Shown in pieces: positions 22,561 through 33,851 of a DNA stretch of 64,000 bases. Numbering within the stretch: the first letter of the stretch is position 1; each line of letters starts with the position of its first letter. The position numbers and the translations under genes are program-made. The notes beneath the pieces were generated by a model. That model saw nothing but the letters and a program-made list of their open reading frames with translations, did no database searches and was not told where the DNA came from. The stretch spans positions 1-64,000 of the forward strand of contig JAWPHD010010978.1 of NCBI GenBank assembly GCA_037043455.1, given 5' to 3'. The DNA is from Cyrtodaria siliqua (Eukaryota > Mollusca > Bivalvia > Adapedonta > Hiatellidae).

Positions 22561-23079
22561 CAGCAAGTGTTACTAATTTTCAACAAAGCATGACCAGATT
22601 TCCATCAACCTTTCTTTTTCTGCTCCACCGCGGCATATACTGAAAATAATATACTGAAAGAAAAAGATGTAAATTATTATGAATTTATTAAAATATTATG
22701 TCCCCTTAACTGGAACATATTTCTTTTAAATCGATTGCAGCACAAGTTCTTGCAACTTAAATTAATTACTCTCAATTGTTTGTTTATTGAATTGGGGTTT
22801 TAAGGCACACCAACACATTACAGGTTATATGGCGCTAACAGGCATGAACATGCCCGGCTCATCTTCCATGTACATCAAGATAAAATATGGCAAATGGGCC
22901 TAGAACCTTCTCACCCTGAACTGCAGTGTTGCTGCAAATTCTATTGTAAAAACTCCATTTACGCTGGAGCCACGTTTATTGTTTTTCTGCCACAGCTCTT
23001 TTGATGTGAGCAAGATGGCACCTGAAACAATGCAGGGATCATGATGAAGACCTTTAATGAACATGAACAAAAAATGATT
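22561..23079. other. Spacer with a repeat related to element X
   Basis: 22,785-22,870 ('ttattgaattggggttttaaggcacaccaacacattacaggttatatggcgc') resembles the 5' module near 13,790. The rest has no supported feature. Confidence 0.45.
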
Positions 23080-23345
23080 AAATGAACATGAATTTGGGGG
23101 GATTCTACCCCTCTGCCTACCCCTCCAAAGGGATCTGCAGTGGCCCTATTCTTTGCCCCGTGACCAAACGGGGCAACCGGGAACCACACGGGGCAATTCC
23201 TCTCAAGGTTTCGTGGTTAGAATCAGTGCTAATCAATGCGGATTTATTATCTTGCTCAAGGATAAATAGCATGGCCATGACGAGGATCCAACCCACGACC
23301 TCTTGATCTGGAGGCTGACGCTCTACCATTTGACCACGCACTCCA
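23080..23345 (-). mobile_element. tRNA-derived SINE
   Basis: On the minus strand from 23,345 the sequence starts 'ggtggagtgcgtggtcaaat' and reads 'ggtagagcgtcagcctcc...gaggtcgtgggttggatcc'. That gives an A-box-like 'TGGTCAAATGG' and a B-box-like 'GGGTTGGATCC' at tRNA spacing. The tRNA-like head is followed by an unrelated body with a repeated 'ggggcaa/ttgcccc' theme. The head does not fold as an intact tRNA cloverleaf, so it is a SINE promoter and not a tRNA gene. The 3' end is uncertain. Confidence 0.65.
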
Positions 23346-23615
23346 CCAGAATCTAAAAGACGAGTACTACTCCAGTGCTCACACTGGCCATTTTAAATTA
23401 ATAGCCACACATTGTTTAGTTAAGAAAATAATAGCCAACTTTAATGCTTAAGCAAATTAGATCAGTAGCAACATGGACCTCCTTAGCTCATGTCAAATTG
23501 TTTCTATACTCTTCCCCACCCAACCTCTAGGCAATCTATTTGCTATATAATATAACAGATAGACCACAACATGATTTACTTTTTTCATTTCAATAATTAT
23601 TTTATATTTTATTAA

Positions 23616-24511
23616 AGAGGCACTACCTATATCTACTTTTTAATGTAAAATATTAAATACTCAATATTACTGCATTTATATGTATACAAAGCTATTTTAT
23701 GAGTATTCTAAGAAGAATTATGGTTCGTATTCCAGTTCTGTAAATTATTAAAGGGTCCTCCAAATTGAAAAATAAAGTGATTTTAAATGAAAGCTTTTTA
23801 TAAAAGAATGTCAATGTCATCGTCCGTTTTCTCAAAAAACGTTGATACATGCAAGTTTTACAGGTATGAAGTTTACTTGGTTTGTGTCCGCCATTTTGGT
23901 TTCTAACGAACCATAGGTAATGCGTGACGTCAACGTTTTTTTTCCATTTGGCTGTTTCCGTGAAACCTCAGTTACGTTTCCGTGACAGGTGTGTATTAGG
24001 GGCAAATGTGCCGTATGGATTCGTGATTTACTGATGAACGAATAGGTTTACTTTTAGTATTTTTAGAAACTGCTAATCATTATCTTTGTAATACAAAGGA
24101 AAGTTATTTCAATTTGGAGGACCCTTTAATTATGATCAAAACAATATCTTGAATAAAATGCTGCCCAGTCGTTTATTCCTGCCGGAGAACTACGAGTTTT
24201 TACGATTTTCTCGGACATTACAAACTATTCGGCGCAGTTCCGATAGCAAACGAATCGATCGGAACTCTGCGCTAATCAGACGAGGTAGTTCCGATTGTAA
24301 ACGAATAAGATCGGAAAATCTCCGCAATCGGCTAGTCTAAAACAATTACGAATACAATTTCAAAAATCCAATCTTTTCAATCCTGTTTTTCCCCAGCAAA
24401 ACGCATATTACATGGGGTGAAATTATTGCCTTTTACCTTTTTCATAGTCCTCTTTATAATTAAGTAAAGTTTATATCAATTGGTGGACAAAAAGATATAG
24501 GTAGAGCCTCT
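23616..24511. mobile_element. MITE with TTAA target duplication (outer of a nested pair)
   Basis: TTAA at 23,612-23,615 and 24,512-24,515 flank TIRs 'agaggcactacctatatct' and 'agatataggtagagcctct' (one mismatch). The interior is non-coding and contains a second MITE at 23,752-24,125. The type fits piggyBac- or Kolobok-derived MITEs. Confidence 0.82.
23752..24125. mobile_element. MITE with TTAA target duplication, nested inside the previous one
   Basis: TTAA at 23,748-23,751 and 24,126-24,129 flank TIRs 'agggtcctccaaattgaaa' and 'tttcaatttggaggaccct', which are perfect inverse copies. 374 bp, no coding capacity. Confidence 0.85.
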
Positions 24512-24515
24512 TTAA

Positions 24516-26030
24516 AAATTAGGTAATGTCTTTGTTACAGTGACTTAGTTGAAAAGGTAATCGGCTAAAACAATTGACTCCGAATGGGACACGTTTCTTA
24601 CAATTAAATTGTAAATCCTCATATTTAGGGAGAAACTCCTGCTGCAAATTGTGTGTAGTTTGAGATAATTTCTTTCAACACATGAATCAATTCATGCACA
24701 ATGTTTTATTACCTGTAAAACACTTACCAGCAGCAAAAAACGTGTTTGTTTATATATTTAAAATTGATACACCGCCATTTTAAAAGTCTGTTTTGGTCAC
24801 GTGACCTTCTTTTGTGCAATTAAAAAAGTTTTTTGAATTACAAAATTGAGCTTCCATTTATCAATAGAAATATTTTAACAATAATTCAATCACTAAAGTT
24901 TGACTTTTAATTTTAATTGAAAGGTAACTAAAGGAAAACAAAGATGAAATTGCCACATGGTTGATAGTACTGAACAATAAATAAGAAAAATTCTGATTGG
25001 CTGCATTTATAATTAGGTCTTTCAATGGCTGTCACAATACCAGCTGTGTGTAATTAGGTGTGATATGCAATTAGCAAACTAACAGCACTAATTGGCTAAC
25101 GACTTCACGGGTGACCTGGGGAATGAGAGGGATTAGAGAATGTTTATTAGGGTCATCTGGATAATTATGGCCTGATATACTGGTAGTCAGTTTTACAATG
25201 GGTAAATAAAATAATCGCCATTTGTGGTCGCCATTAAGTAGAAATAATCGCAATTTTCATAAAATAATCGTAAATGGCGCCCATGTCGTTTGGCAGCGTG
25301 AGCGCTGCTACTCTATACATCTATTTATTGAGGGTTAGTTTAAGATAAAGTGCAGCATTTAAGGAATGTTTATATTTAATGCAGTGGATGATTTGGCTTT
25401 CATCTCCTATATTCCAGCTGTCAAATCACCATATTACACTCTGAACACTTTGTACACAAACTTTCAATCAGGCTACAGCCTAAACTCAGACACTAACATA
25501 TGTTGTCCTTTAGAGTTGGCCAATGGATTATACTACGGAGTTTGAAAGTTATATGACTACTATTGTGCAAGAAATTGAATAAATTCACAGAGTTTAAGAA
25601 AATAGGTCAAGGTCACTCACAATGACCTTGTGTGACAGATGGACAAAATGCACAAAGTAGGTCAAAGTCATTCAGATTTACTTACTGATAGTAGGAACAT
25701 GTTGATGTGATGTACTGTAGGTGTGTGTATAAAGTTTGATAGAATTGACTAACTGGTATTAAATGGCATTTTCCAGCACATTTTAGGCTATGTACATGTA
25801 TGACGGTTGATTTTTAGTGGTGGAGGCAGACAACCCTTATTCCTGGGTAGAACCAATATGAAGTTTGAAAGTTGTATGAAGTTTGAAAGTTGTTGGCTTC
25901 TGGAATCTGAGTGAAGGAATGTTTATTAAAAACTTTAAATTTCAAAGGTCAAAAAGTAGGTCAAGGTCATTTCATAATGACCTACTTTTTATAGGAACAT
26001 ACAGCTATTATAAAATGTAAATGCGTCTCA
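24516..26030. other. No gene seen; short diverged repeats
   Basis: AT-rich with no credible ORF. It contains a perfect palindrome (24,795-24,806, listed apart) and diverged 'aaggtcaaggtcattcacaatgacctt' words near 25,604-25,670 and 25,950-25,985, related in style to the array at 61-64 kb. Confidence 0.5.
24795..24806. promoter_or_regulatory. Perfect palindrome GGTCACGTGACC (E-box/CLEAR-like)
   Basis: A 12-bp perfect palindrome containing GTCACGTGAC, the core recognised by USF and MiT/TFE bHLH-ZIP factors in animals. No nearby gene is visible, so function is unproven. Confidence 0.4.
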
Positions 26031-26043
26031 AGACAGTTTAAAA

Positions 26044-27620
26044 CGGAAGGTGTCAATACACGAAATTAGGTTGAATTAACCGCTGTTGTTGACACCGCTT
26101 TTAGCACATATTTAGGCATTAAACAGACCTGTTGGCAAGGTCTATATCAGCTTCAAAATTCAAAATTACACCTTTAAAAAGTCCAGACTCTATTGTGCCC
26201 ATCGCGTCAGGTATACCTTGACGTGTTCGTTGGCGGAGGGACTATAAACCTTAGAATTACACACACACACACAGGTCAGGTCAGGCCAGTAGAACAAGAC
26301 AGGTTAAGGTCGACGCAATTAAAATGAAACATCTAGGAAATAAGTGAAATGTTTATATGTATGAGTGTGCAAGAATATATAATAAATACCTGTAATGATA
26401 TTATTCTGTATATATATACTATGTGTATGGATGTATGTATACCTATGTGTATGTAAGAAATCTTGTATTATCCTTATATATACTTACCTTCTATGTGTTA
26501 TCATCCTATATTCGTATATATATATATATACATATACTCCGCGCATTAAAGTACGTATATCTGTATGGACGAGTGTTAAATTTGTCTATATAAGTAGCTA
26601 CATTTGACACTCGCGTCGGTCAAATAAGCAATTACAATAAAACGCGCCCCACGGAAATATCGAGCGGTGCTATAGTGGGAATAGCACATATTAGGCCACT
26701 TTTTAGGCATTCAATTTTTGGTATTATAACAAGTATAAGTAGAAAAAAATTAAATAAATAAATAAGCAAATAAGATACCAGTAGAAACCATACAAAAACA
26801 TTAAATTGTTATTGTGATTTATACCATAAGGGATGTGACCGTCTTAAAAACCAACAACTACAGTAATAATAGTGTAATAGTTCTTAACTACATACAATAG
26901 TAAGGTTAACTCTAAACCCAGTAAACACGGCACATACCCATTTAGAACTAGGAGCGCCTCCTTACGGTCCCTGTCATCACCAACCTGTGGGACACGTTAC
27001 ACAGGGGCAATCTTGACTGGAAACCGTTATCAACCATAATTGGCCTTTTTCTCCCAGTGGTAGCAAAACCCTTACGCGAAGATGTGGAATTGCTGCCACA
27101 GTACCTCAGACCAGACTCACACGCTACGCCCCAGGCATAGCAACCAACAAACTAAACCCCAACAAATGCTCAAACATGAACAAACATACAACACAGAAAT
27201 AACCGAACAGGCCCCAGTTCGATGACCAAAAGTATTAGTATGCTGCAAATGGACACGCTAATCATCCCCAAGATGGCGTGGTACAGGCATACCCCTCATC
27301 AAACCCCAGCAAATATGATATGTTAAAAACATAATCATAACACTACAAAACAAGCACGCACCACATATAACACAACGCCAAACAAAGCTAGGACCGGAAG
27401 GTGTCAATACACGAAATTAGGTTGAATTAACCGCTGTTGTTGACACCGTTTTTAGCACATATTTAGGCATTAAACAGACCTGTTGGCAAGGTCTATATCA
27501 GCTTCAAAATTCAAAATTACACCTTTTAAAGTCCAGACTCTATTGTGCCCATCGCGTCAGGTATACCTTGACGTGTTCGTTGGCGGACGGACTATAAACC
27601 TTAGAATTACACACACACAC
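26044..27620 (+). mobile_element. Retroposon with direct terminal repeats, (AC)n ends and a 13-bp target duplication
   Basis: Direct repeats 26,044-26,273 and 27,395-27,620 are nearly identical. Both start 'cggaaggtgtcaatacacg' and end 'ttagaattac(ac)n'. The whole unit is flanked by 'agacagtttaaaa' at 26,031-26,043 and 27,621-27,633. Each terminal repeat begins with 'ggtgtcaa...ttgacacc', able to form an 8-bp stem. The ~1.1-kb interior has no long ORF. Long target duplications and a simple-sequence 3' end argue for target-primed insertion, not LTR integration; direct pseudo-LTRs are known in Penelope-like elements. Could also be a tandem SINE-like dimer. Confidence 0.7.
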
Positions 27621-27687
27621 AGACAGTTTAAAAGCTGTGTGGCTGCTGATATCTAATTAGTGGACTTCATATTTACATACTTTTGGT

Positions 27688-27842
27688 AGGAATATTCTGC
27701 TGTCATAAAGATATCAACATGTGTGGGAATATGCTGCTTTCATAAAGATATCAACATGTGTGAACTTTGTTAGGAATATGCTGCTGTCATAAAGATATCA
27801 ACCTGTGTGAACTTTGGTAGAAATATGCTGCTGTCATAACAG
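27688..27842. repeat. Short tandem repeat, ~50 bp unit, about 3-4 copies
   Basis: 'ggaatatgctgctgtcataaagatatcaacatgtgtgaactttgtta' repeated with small changes and deletions. Confidence 0.85.
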
Positions 27843-28014
27843 GGGAAACCACCGATATTCAGCAGTAAAAACTACAAAAAAAAATCACTGATAGCACAGA
27901 ATAAATATTTAGGCAGATTATAGTTAATTATACAGAAAACAACATTGATTCATCCATGAAGATACTGATATGGTCCTAGTCTTTCTGTTACATTTACTCC
28001 AATTTTAACAAATA

Positions 28015-28616
28015 GCCCATTTCACCACGTCATTTGCCGAAAGATCACGGATAATAACGAGCTATCTCCGAGTAGCCAAATAGGTCGACCAATCAAACGC
28101 TGGTAGGCACATTAAATATTCATTGTAACGGTGCCAATGTGAATTAAAAACAATGTAAAAATGTTATTAAATGTCAGACTATAACTTGAACGCATGACAA
28201 ATATATGTTATTAATGTGTTTGGCACTATAGAAAAACAAAAAGTAAAGCGTGTTTGTTGATACAATTCAAAAACGGGATTGTCAGAAAACAATGAATATT
28301 TCTATCGTAACACCGGTTCCAACTTACGCGCACATGCTCCAATGTAAACAATTCAACACGTGTTCGTATAGCCTTGAAATCCGATCTAGTTTCCAAGGAA
28401 TGAGTCAAGATGGCTTCTGTGTAGAATAGCACTAACGATTGCGGTGTTTTAGCGAACAAATACGCATATATAAAGACTGAAACTAGTTAATTTGTGAGTG
28501 TTGATACTGTTATGACTACCAGCATCTGATTAGTTCTTGAAGTCATGTGACTTTGCGCCATGTGACTGAAATTCCGAACTGTGTACGGAGATTTCCGAAG
28601 TACCGGTGAAATGGGC
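28015..28616. mobile_element. Probable MITE with TA target duplication
   Basis: TA (28,013-28,014), then 'gcccatttcacc', and at the other end 'ggtgaaatgggc', then TA (28,617-28,618). Only the outer 12 bases are inverted, so the call rests on the exact match plus TA flanks typical of Tc1/mariner-type MITEs. No coding content. Confidence 0.5.
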
Positions 28617-28972
28617 TATACAAAATAAAAAACAGCCTTCCTTTTTTTCCTTTTCATTTTTGTGTGGCGTTTTAGGGTCAGAGGAACTGCTATAGTGAAA
28701 ACCGGGGATTACTAAAAAGACAGTCATGCACTTTCAACATGTTTGCGGCGCCTGGTCAATTTTTTAACGATAATTTAGCTTAACAGATCAATCAATTAAT
28801 GTTTATTAAACCAAGAAGCAATGATAAAACTGCATCTTTATCGATTGTAGTGACACAATAAAACATGAATTTATGTTTTGAAGTACACTTTTATTTACTA
28901 TATCCGCCATATTGTCATTTTGCACATTAATTAAATTCCCGTGATATTCTAGCGTGATGTGAAGGCATTCAT
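28617..28972. other. No gene seen
   Basis: About 350 bases between two DNA elements with no credible ORF or repeat. Confidence 0.5.
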
Positions 28973-30588
28973 CAGGGTCCGACAAATCCTCTGCCCGGAG
29001 CCTGCGGGCTACCAAAAGTCGAGATCCGGACTACCATTTTTTTCTATCTCGCGTCCGGCGGGCTACTGCAAATTTTCTTTTTAAGTAGCCCGGCAAAAAA
29101 AACAGATTTTAGCTCTAATCCATATCACAAAATCCTGTGTTCCCAGCTAATTAGTCAGATAAGATGACACCGCCACGCGTCGATAATAACACCAATTAAC
29201 AAGGTGTTTAGACACCACGGGTGATCGGATCAGATCGACTGACAGATTAGTTATGTACAGGGTTTCCCCAAGACCTATATCGGATGTCGCATGCGACATG
29301 CTTTAATGTCCGGCGGCGATTTTCCGTCATCCTCTGATCTCCGCGACATCCCTTAAATCCCAAAGCATTATGCCACTTCAAACAATTGCAGTCCTGCGCG
29401 TGCCTGAATCTGATCGACAGGTTTATTGTCGCTCCCACTAAATAAGCTATCAGCCAATCATATTCGCGATAGCAGACTGCTGATTACCACCTGTGACCTG
29501 ACCCGTGACCTGTGTATACACTTGTTAGTGTTGAGTAATAAGGACACGGTGCTTTATTGATGAGGGACATGTGTTGAGTTGAGTAGAACAATTGCCGAAA
29601 ATGAATGTTTATGATCGAGAAACAAACATGATTGTTTCATTCTGCAAGAATGTGTATGTAAGGGCTGTTCCATTAAAACATACCAGTGGATAGCGGACGG
29701 CGATTTATAGACCCAAAAAAACGTCCTAACTCCGGAATATCGCATCTACAGGTGGGTGGGTAAACACACACAAAAACAATTGAGTTGTGGGGAATGGGGG
29801 GTATCTGAAATATATCAATCAAGATGGGGTCTCAAACATTTTTAATCAAGATGGGGTGCTTTTCAAGTTAACAAAACACATTTTTTTCTCGAATACTCGT
29901 TGATAAGGCTTGTTGCTTCTAAAAATAGAATGAATTCAAGAACGACAACGATATTTCGTACGTCGTCATCAATTAGATTCGTACTATTGTACATCGTACT
30001 CAATTTGATTCATAATATCGGTTATTTTTCAGAGGGGAAGTTCCGTTGCACGGCCGTTTTTGAAAAAATCGCGCCCAATATTTGGTGGAGTGGGTGGGGT
30101 AAAAAAACATTTTTTTTTTTTTAAACTCTTACTTTCTCAATATTGTTATGTTTTTTAAGTACGAAAATATAACAACAAACTTTACAGTGACACTGTCAAA
30201 AATAAAACATTATCCATTTCATTTCAATGATTAAGAGGCATTTTATAATAATTTTGCTTTAGCACCCACATGATTTAAAATATCTTTCTAAAATTTAGTT
30301 AAACCCTTAAAGCCTAGATTTAGATCTTTATAAAAATTAAATGCCACTAAATTACTTAAAAGGAATTTGATAATTTGTTTTATTTTATATTGGTAAAACA
30401 ACAAAGTCAAAAGTCATATATAATAGACATAATTTTATTGGCAAATCCATTTACATACAAACATGTTCAATAACAGTGAAAAATGTTAATGAGTCGCCTC
30501 GAGTCCGCCGCGCGCATGCCGGGCTACCAAGTTTAGTTTCTGGTAGCCCAGTGGGCTACCATAGATTTTAAAGATTTGTCGGACCCTG
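28973..30588. mobile_element. Non-autonomous hAT-like element, perfect 16-bp TIR
   Basis: 'cagggtccgacaaatc' (28,973-28,988) and its exact inverse (30,573-30,588), flanked by direct 'ttcat' (28,968-28,972 and 30,589-30,593). Both subterminal regions carry 'gggctac' words in both orientations, as hAT ends do. A 5-bp duplication is shorter than the common 8 bp of hAT. Inside, 'cagggtttccccaagac' at about 29,260 looks like the end of a second, unrelated element. No transposase ORF is present. Confidence 0.72.
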
Positions 30589-32588
30589 TTCATATTCCCC
30601 TCATCAAATACATGTAAATCCACCATCAACTGACAACATCGAGGGATTTTTTGGAATGGAACAATCTTTTCTCGGAGCATATTCAAAGATAAACAATAGG
30701 ATGTCAGAGAATTGTGAGTACCAAAAGAAAAAATTGGTCGCAATTTTGAAATTGTTTGAATTATGCGCAGCGGTAAATATTTATCTAGGCTGGCCAGTGT
30801 GTTTTTCCCTTATATAAGTGGTACCGTTTTTCGGTACCATTACCAATGGCAAAAATAATTTTTTCTCAATTCCAGTGAAAAAAATCCCAATCCAAAAGAA
30901 AAAAAAAAAATTTTTGGTGTTTTTTTTTGGGTTAATATTTTCGAGTGAAACTTTATTTAAAGAGAAGAAGTGGGGAACTATATTCTTTTAGGTGAGGGTA
31001 ATGAAATACTATAAGTGAATGTATACATGGCAATGCATTTGCAATGTATTTAAGCATACAATATTGCTTTAGTTTGATGGCAAAAATGTTCCAAATTAAT
31101 GCAAAATGCCATGAATTGTCCCAATTGGATGGGTACTGGTACCATTCCCAAAACGTTTAAAAACATCGCTGCTAGCGCTAGCATTTTAAACCCTTCAGCC
31201 AAATCTGGCTAAAGCTCTAAAAAATAAATAGCCAGATTAGAATGTCTTTAGCCAGACTTTTGCCTAGATATTTTGGAACTTTACTTAAAAGGTTCTAAAA
31301 CCTCACGTTTGCCTACACATCAATAGTATTTAGAGTAATGCTTTATTAACATACAGGGTTTCAATATTTCCATATCATATGCATGCTGCATTCTGCCTAT
31401 AATTAAAAGTTGAGTTGTACAATATTCAAAACTTTTGAAAAATTGTATTTAATTGAATGTAATTTAATTGTTTAAAAATTGTCAAGACTGACATTTTAAA
31501 AAGCATTTAATAAGAAAATATAAAAAGACAAGACTCTCTTGTCACCATGTATTAGATCTTTATTAGTTTTAGTAAATGCATTTCAATATGCTAACATTCA
31601 TAGAAATAAAAAATATTTATAACATGACAAAAATGTAAGGCTAAGCTGAGGGAGGCATATAAAATAAGTCTATCAGGGTTTCCAAAGAAGCTAGAAAGAT
31701 TGCGTTGCATTGTGAGACAAAATTCAGAAATACTACATACACCATAGAATAAGTAATAAAAGCCACATTCTAAAATTGTACTAATATTTTAAGTAATCAC
31801 ACCTTGTTTTGTATTGTTACATGTTCATGTTTATTGAACAATCAAACATAAAATTGTCTTAATTTACAGACAGCCGATCAAACAGTTCACACTTGCCGTT
31901 ATTGTTCAAGTTTACGCTACTATGTGTACAAGTAATTAGTGGGCACACAACACTTACCAGTGATCGCAAAGTTCAAAAAGACCAGCGACCTTTAGACAGA
32001 GCATATTAATACTTAAAATAGATTGTTTAGCTTTCTGTTTTGACATTTTGGCCGCTAGAGGGCGCCACATTATTTGATGATTTACCCGGCTTGATAATGC
32101 AATTAAATATATGGAATTAAATATATGGATAATATTGAGCGTGGGGACACAAACTGGTTAATTGACAGCGAGTCAGTGGGCGGCGTTTATCGCACACATT
32201 ACAATTTGACAGCGGTTTTCAATAAACACCACGATAATTAGTTATCGTCCGAATTGATTGTCGCTAATTAGCTAACAACACCCAGCGGGATATTGGCTTG
32301 TAAACAGTTAAAGACTTTGTGTATAAGTATTCAGGATTTTCTAAGATTTTTAGACGAAATCAGTCAGAAATTTGGATTCACCAGACCACCGATGTCTGAC
32401 GAATTTGCTATGTATTTCTTACGATTTTCATTCACCAGTTTGCGTTCCTTTTTGTCTATAGCGATTTCGCGAATGGTTAATGCGAGCCTACTTTATCAGC
32501 GCATCGGCAGGGCTGTGCAAATCATATAGCCCGACGCCGGGGACTAGTCCAAAACCAAAGATTTCAGTCCCAGACTAGTCCAATTTAA
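30589..32588. other. No gene seen; scattered transposon debris
   Basis: Contains 'ggtaccg..cggtacc' (about 30,821-30,838) and 'ggtactggtacc' (about 31,132) words, 'agccaga/tctggct' pairs near 31,198-31,265, and 'ggactagtcc' words just before 32,589. These resemble ends of degraded DNA elements without a resolvable boundary. A CTCF-like word at 32,052 is listed apart. Frames are short and unconvincing. Confidence 0.45.
32052..32065 (+). promoter_or_regulatory. CTCF-like motif
   Basis: CCGCTAGAGGGCGC matches 13 of 14 positions of the widely used CTCF core CCASYAGRKGGCRS. CTCF is conserved across Bilateria. Occupancy is unknown and a chance match cannot be excluded. Confidence 0.4.
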
Positions 32589-33851
32589 AACAAGAGGTCA
32601 ATGACCTTGAAGCTCTACTGATTGATGTTGATTTCAGGAAGTAGTCGCTACAGACTTGTTTTTTGAAAATCTATTTTTAACCGTGGCAGCCATCTTGAAT
32701 TTCCGGCCGACCTGAAATTTTGCTAGGATCAATTAGACATTAAGAGCAACATTCCTGTGAAGTTTCATGAAAATTCGTCAAGTTGTTTCAGAGGAGTAGT
32801 CGCTACAAGTTTTCATTATATAACTCTATGTAAACAAAGATGGCCGCTGGTAGCCATGTTTAACGTCAAATCAAAACGATTTTCGACAATGACCAACATC
32901 ATGTCATACTGATCATTTTAGAAAAAGTCCCATATCAATATCTCTTGTAGTTTTGAAGAAGTAGTCGCTACAAACTTATTTATTTTAAATCTATTTTTAG
33001 CTGTGGTGGCCATCTTGAATTTCCGGCCGACCTGAAATTTTTCTAGGATCAACTAGACATCTAGAGCAACATTCCTGTAAAGTTTCATGAAAATCTGACA
33101 AGTAGTTTCAAAGGAGTAGTCGCTACAAGTTTTTACTATATAACTCTTTGTAACCAAAGATGGCCACTGGCAGCCATGTTTAATGTCGAATCAAAATAAT
33201 TTTCCACAAGGATCAATATCATGTCATGCTGATCATTTTACAAAAAGTCCCATATCAATATCACTTATAGTTTTCAAGAAGTAGTCGCTACAAACATATT
33301 TTTTAAAAATCTATTTTTAGCTGTGACGGCCATCTTGAATTTCTGGCAGATCTGAACTTTTGCTAGGATCAATTAGACATCAAGAGCAACATTCCTGTAA
33401 AGTTTCATGACAATCCGTCAAGTAGTTTCAGAGAAGTAGTCGCTACAAGTTTTTACTATATAACTCTATGTAAACAAAGATGGCCACTGGCAGCCATGTT
33501 TAACGTTGAATTAAAACGATTTTTGACAAGGATCAACATCATGTCATGCTGATCATTTTAGAAAAAGTCCCATATCAATATCACTTATAGTTTTCAAGAA
33601 GTAGTCGCTACAAACTTGTATTTTAAAACTCTATTTTTAGCTTTGGCAGCCATCTTGGATTTCACATCAACATCAATTTTTGCTAGGATCAACTAGACTT
33701 TATGGGCAACATTTCTGTAAAGTTTCATGAATATCCATCCAGTAGTTTCAGAGGAGTTGTCGCTACAAATAAAAGTTTACGGACAGACAGACGGACGACG
33801 GACGCCGCACCACGGCATAAGCTCTGCTGATCTCTTATCAGTAGAGCTAAA
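32589..33851 (+). mobile_element. HINE-like element family B, copy 2
   Basis: Same order and length as 4908-6177. It starts 'aacaagaggtcaatgacc', has 5' subterminal 'agctctactgat' (32,611-32,622), about 3.5 units of ~320 bp and a 'gacgg' run. The 3' hairpin is 'agctctgctgat-ctctt-atcagtagagct' (33,820-33,848), followed by AAAA. In this copy the 3' arm is the exact inverse of the 5' subterminal word. It is inserted in a region with 'gactagtcc' words. The phrase 'aaagatttcagtccca' stands on both flanks (about 32,558 and 33,880), suggesting a duplicated host segment. Confidence 0.75.

Noticed and set aside
23278..23345. tRNA gene on the minus strand
   Set aside because: A- and B-box-like words are present but no full cloverleaf with a credible anticodon arm; it fits a SINE head.
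15081..24060. Hammerhead ribozyme cores (CTGATGA words near 15,110 and 24,032)
   Set aside because: No matching GAAA and helix partners at the right spacing could be seen.
26044..27620. LTR retrotransposon with two LTRs
   Set aside because: Target duplication is 13 bp, not 4-6; ends are (AC)n; no primer-binding site, polypurine tract or gag-pol.
28226..30743. Several 60-85 codon minus ORFs
   Set aside because: They fall in MITE and hAT-like non-coding interiors, with no recognisable domain.
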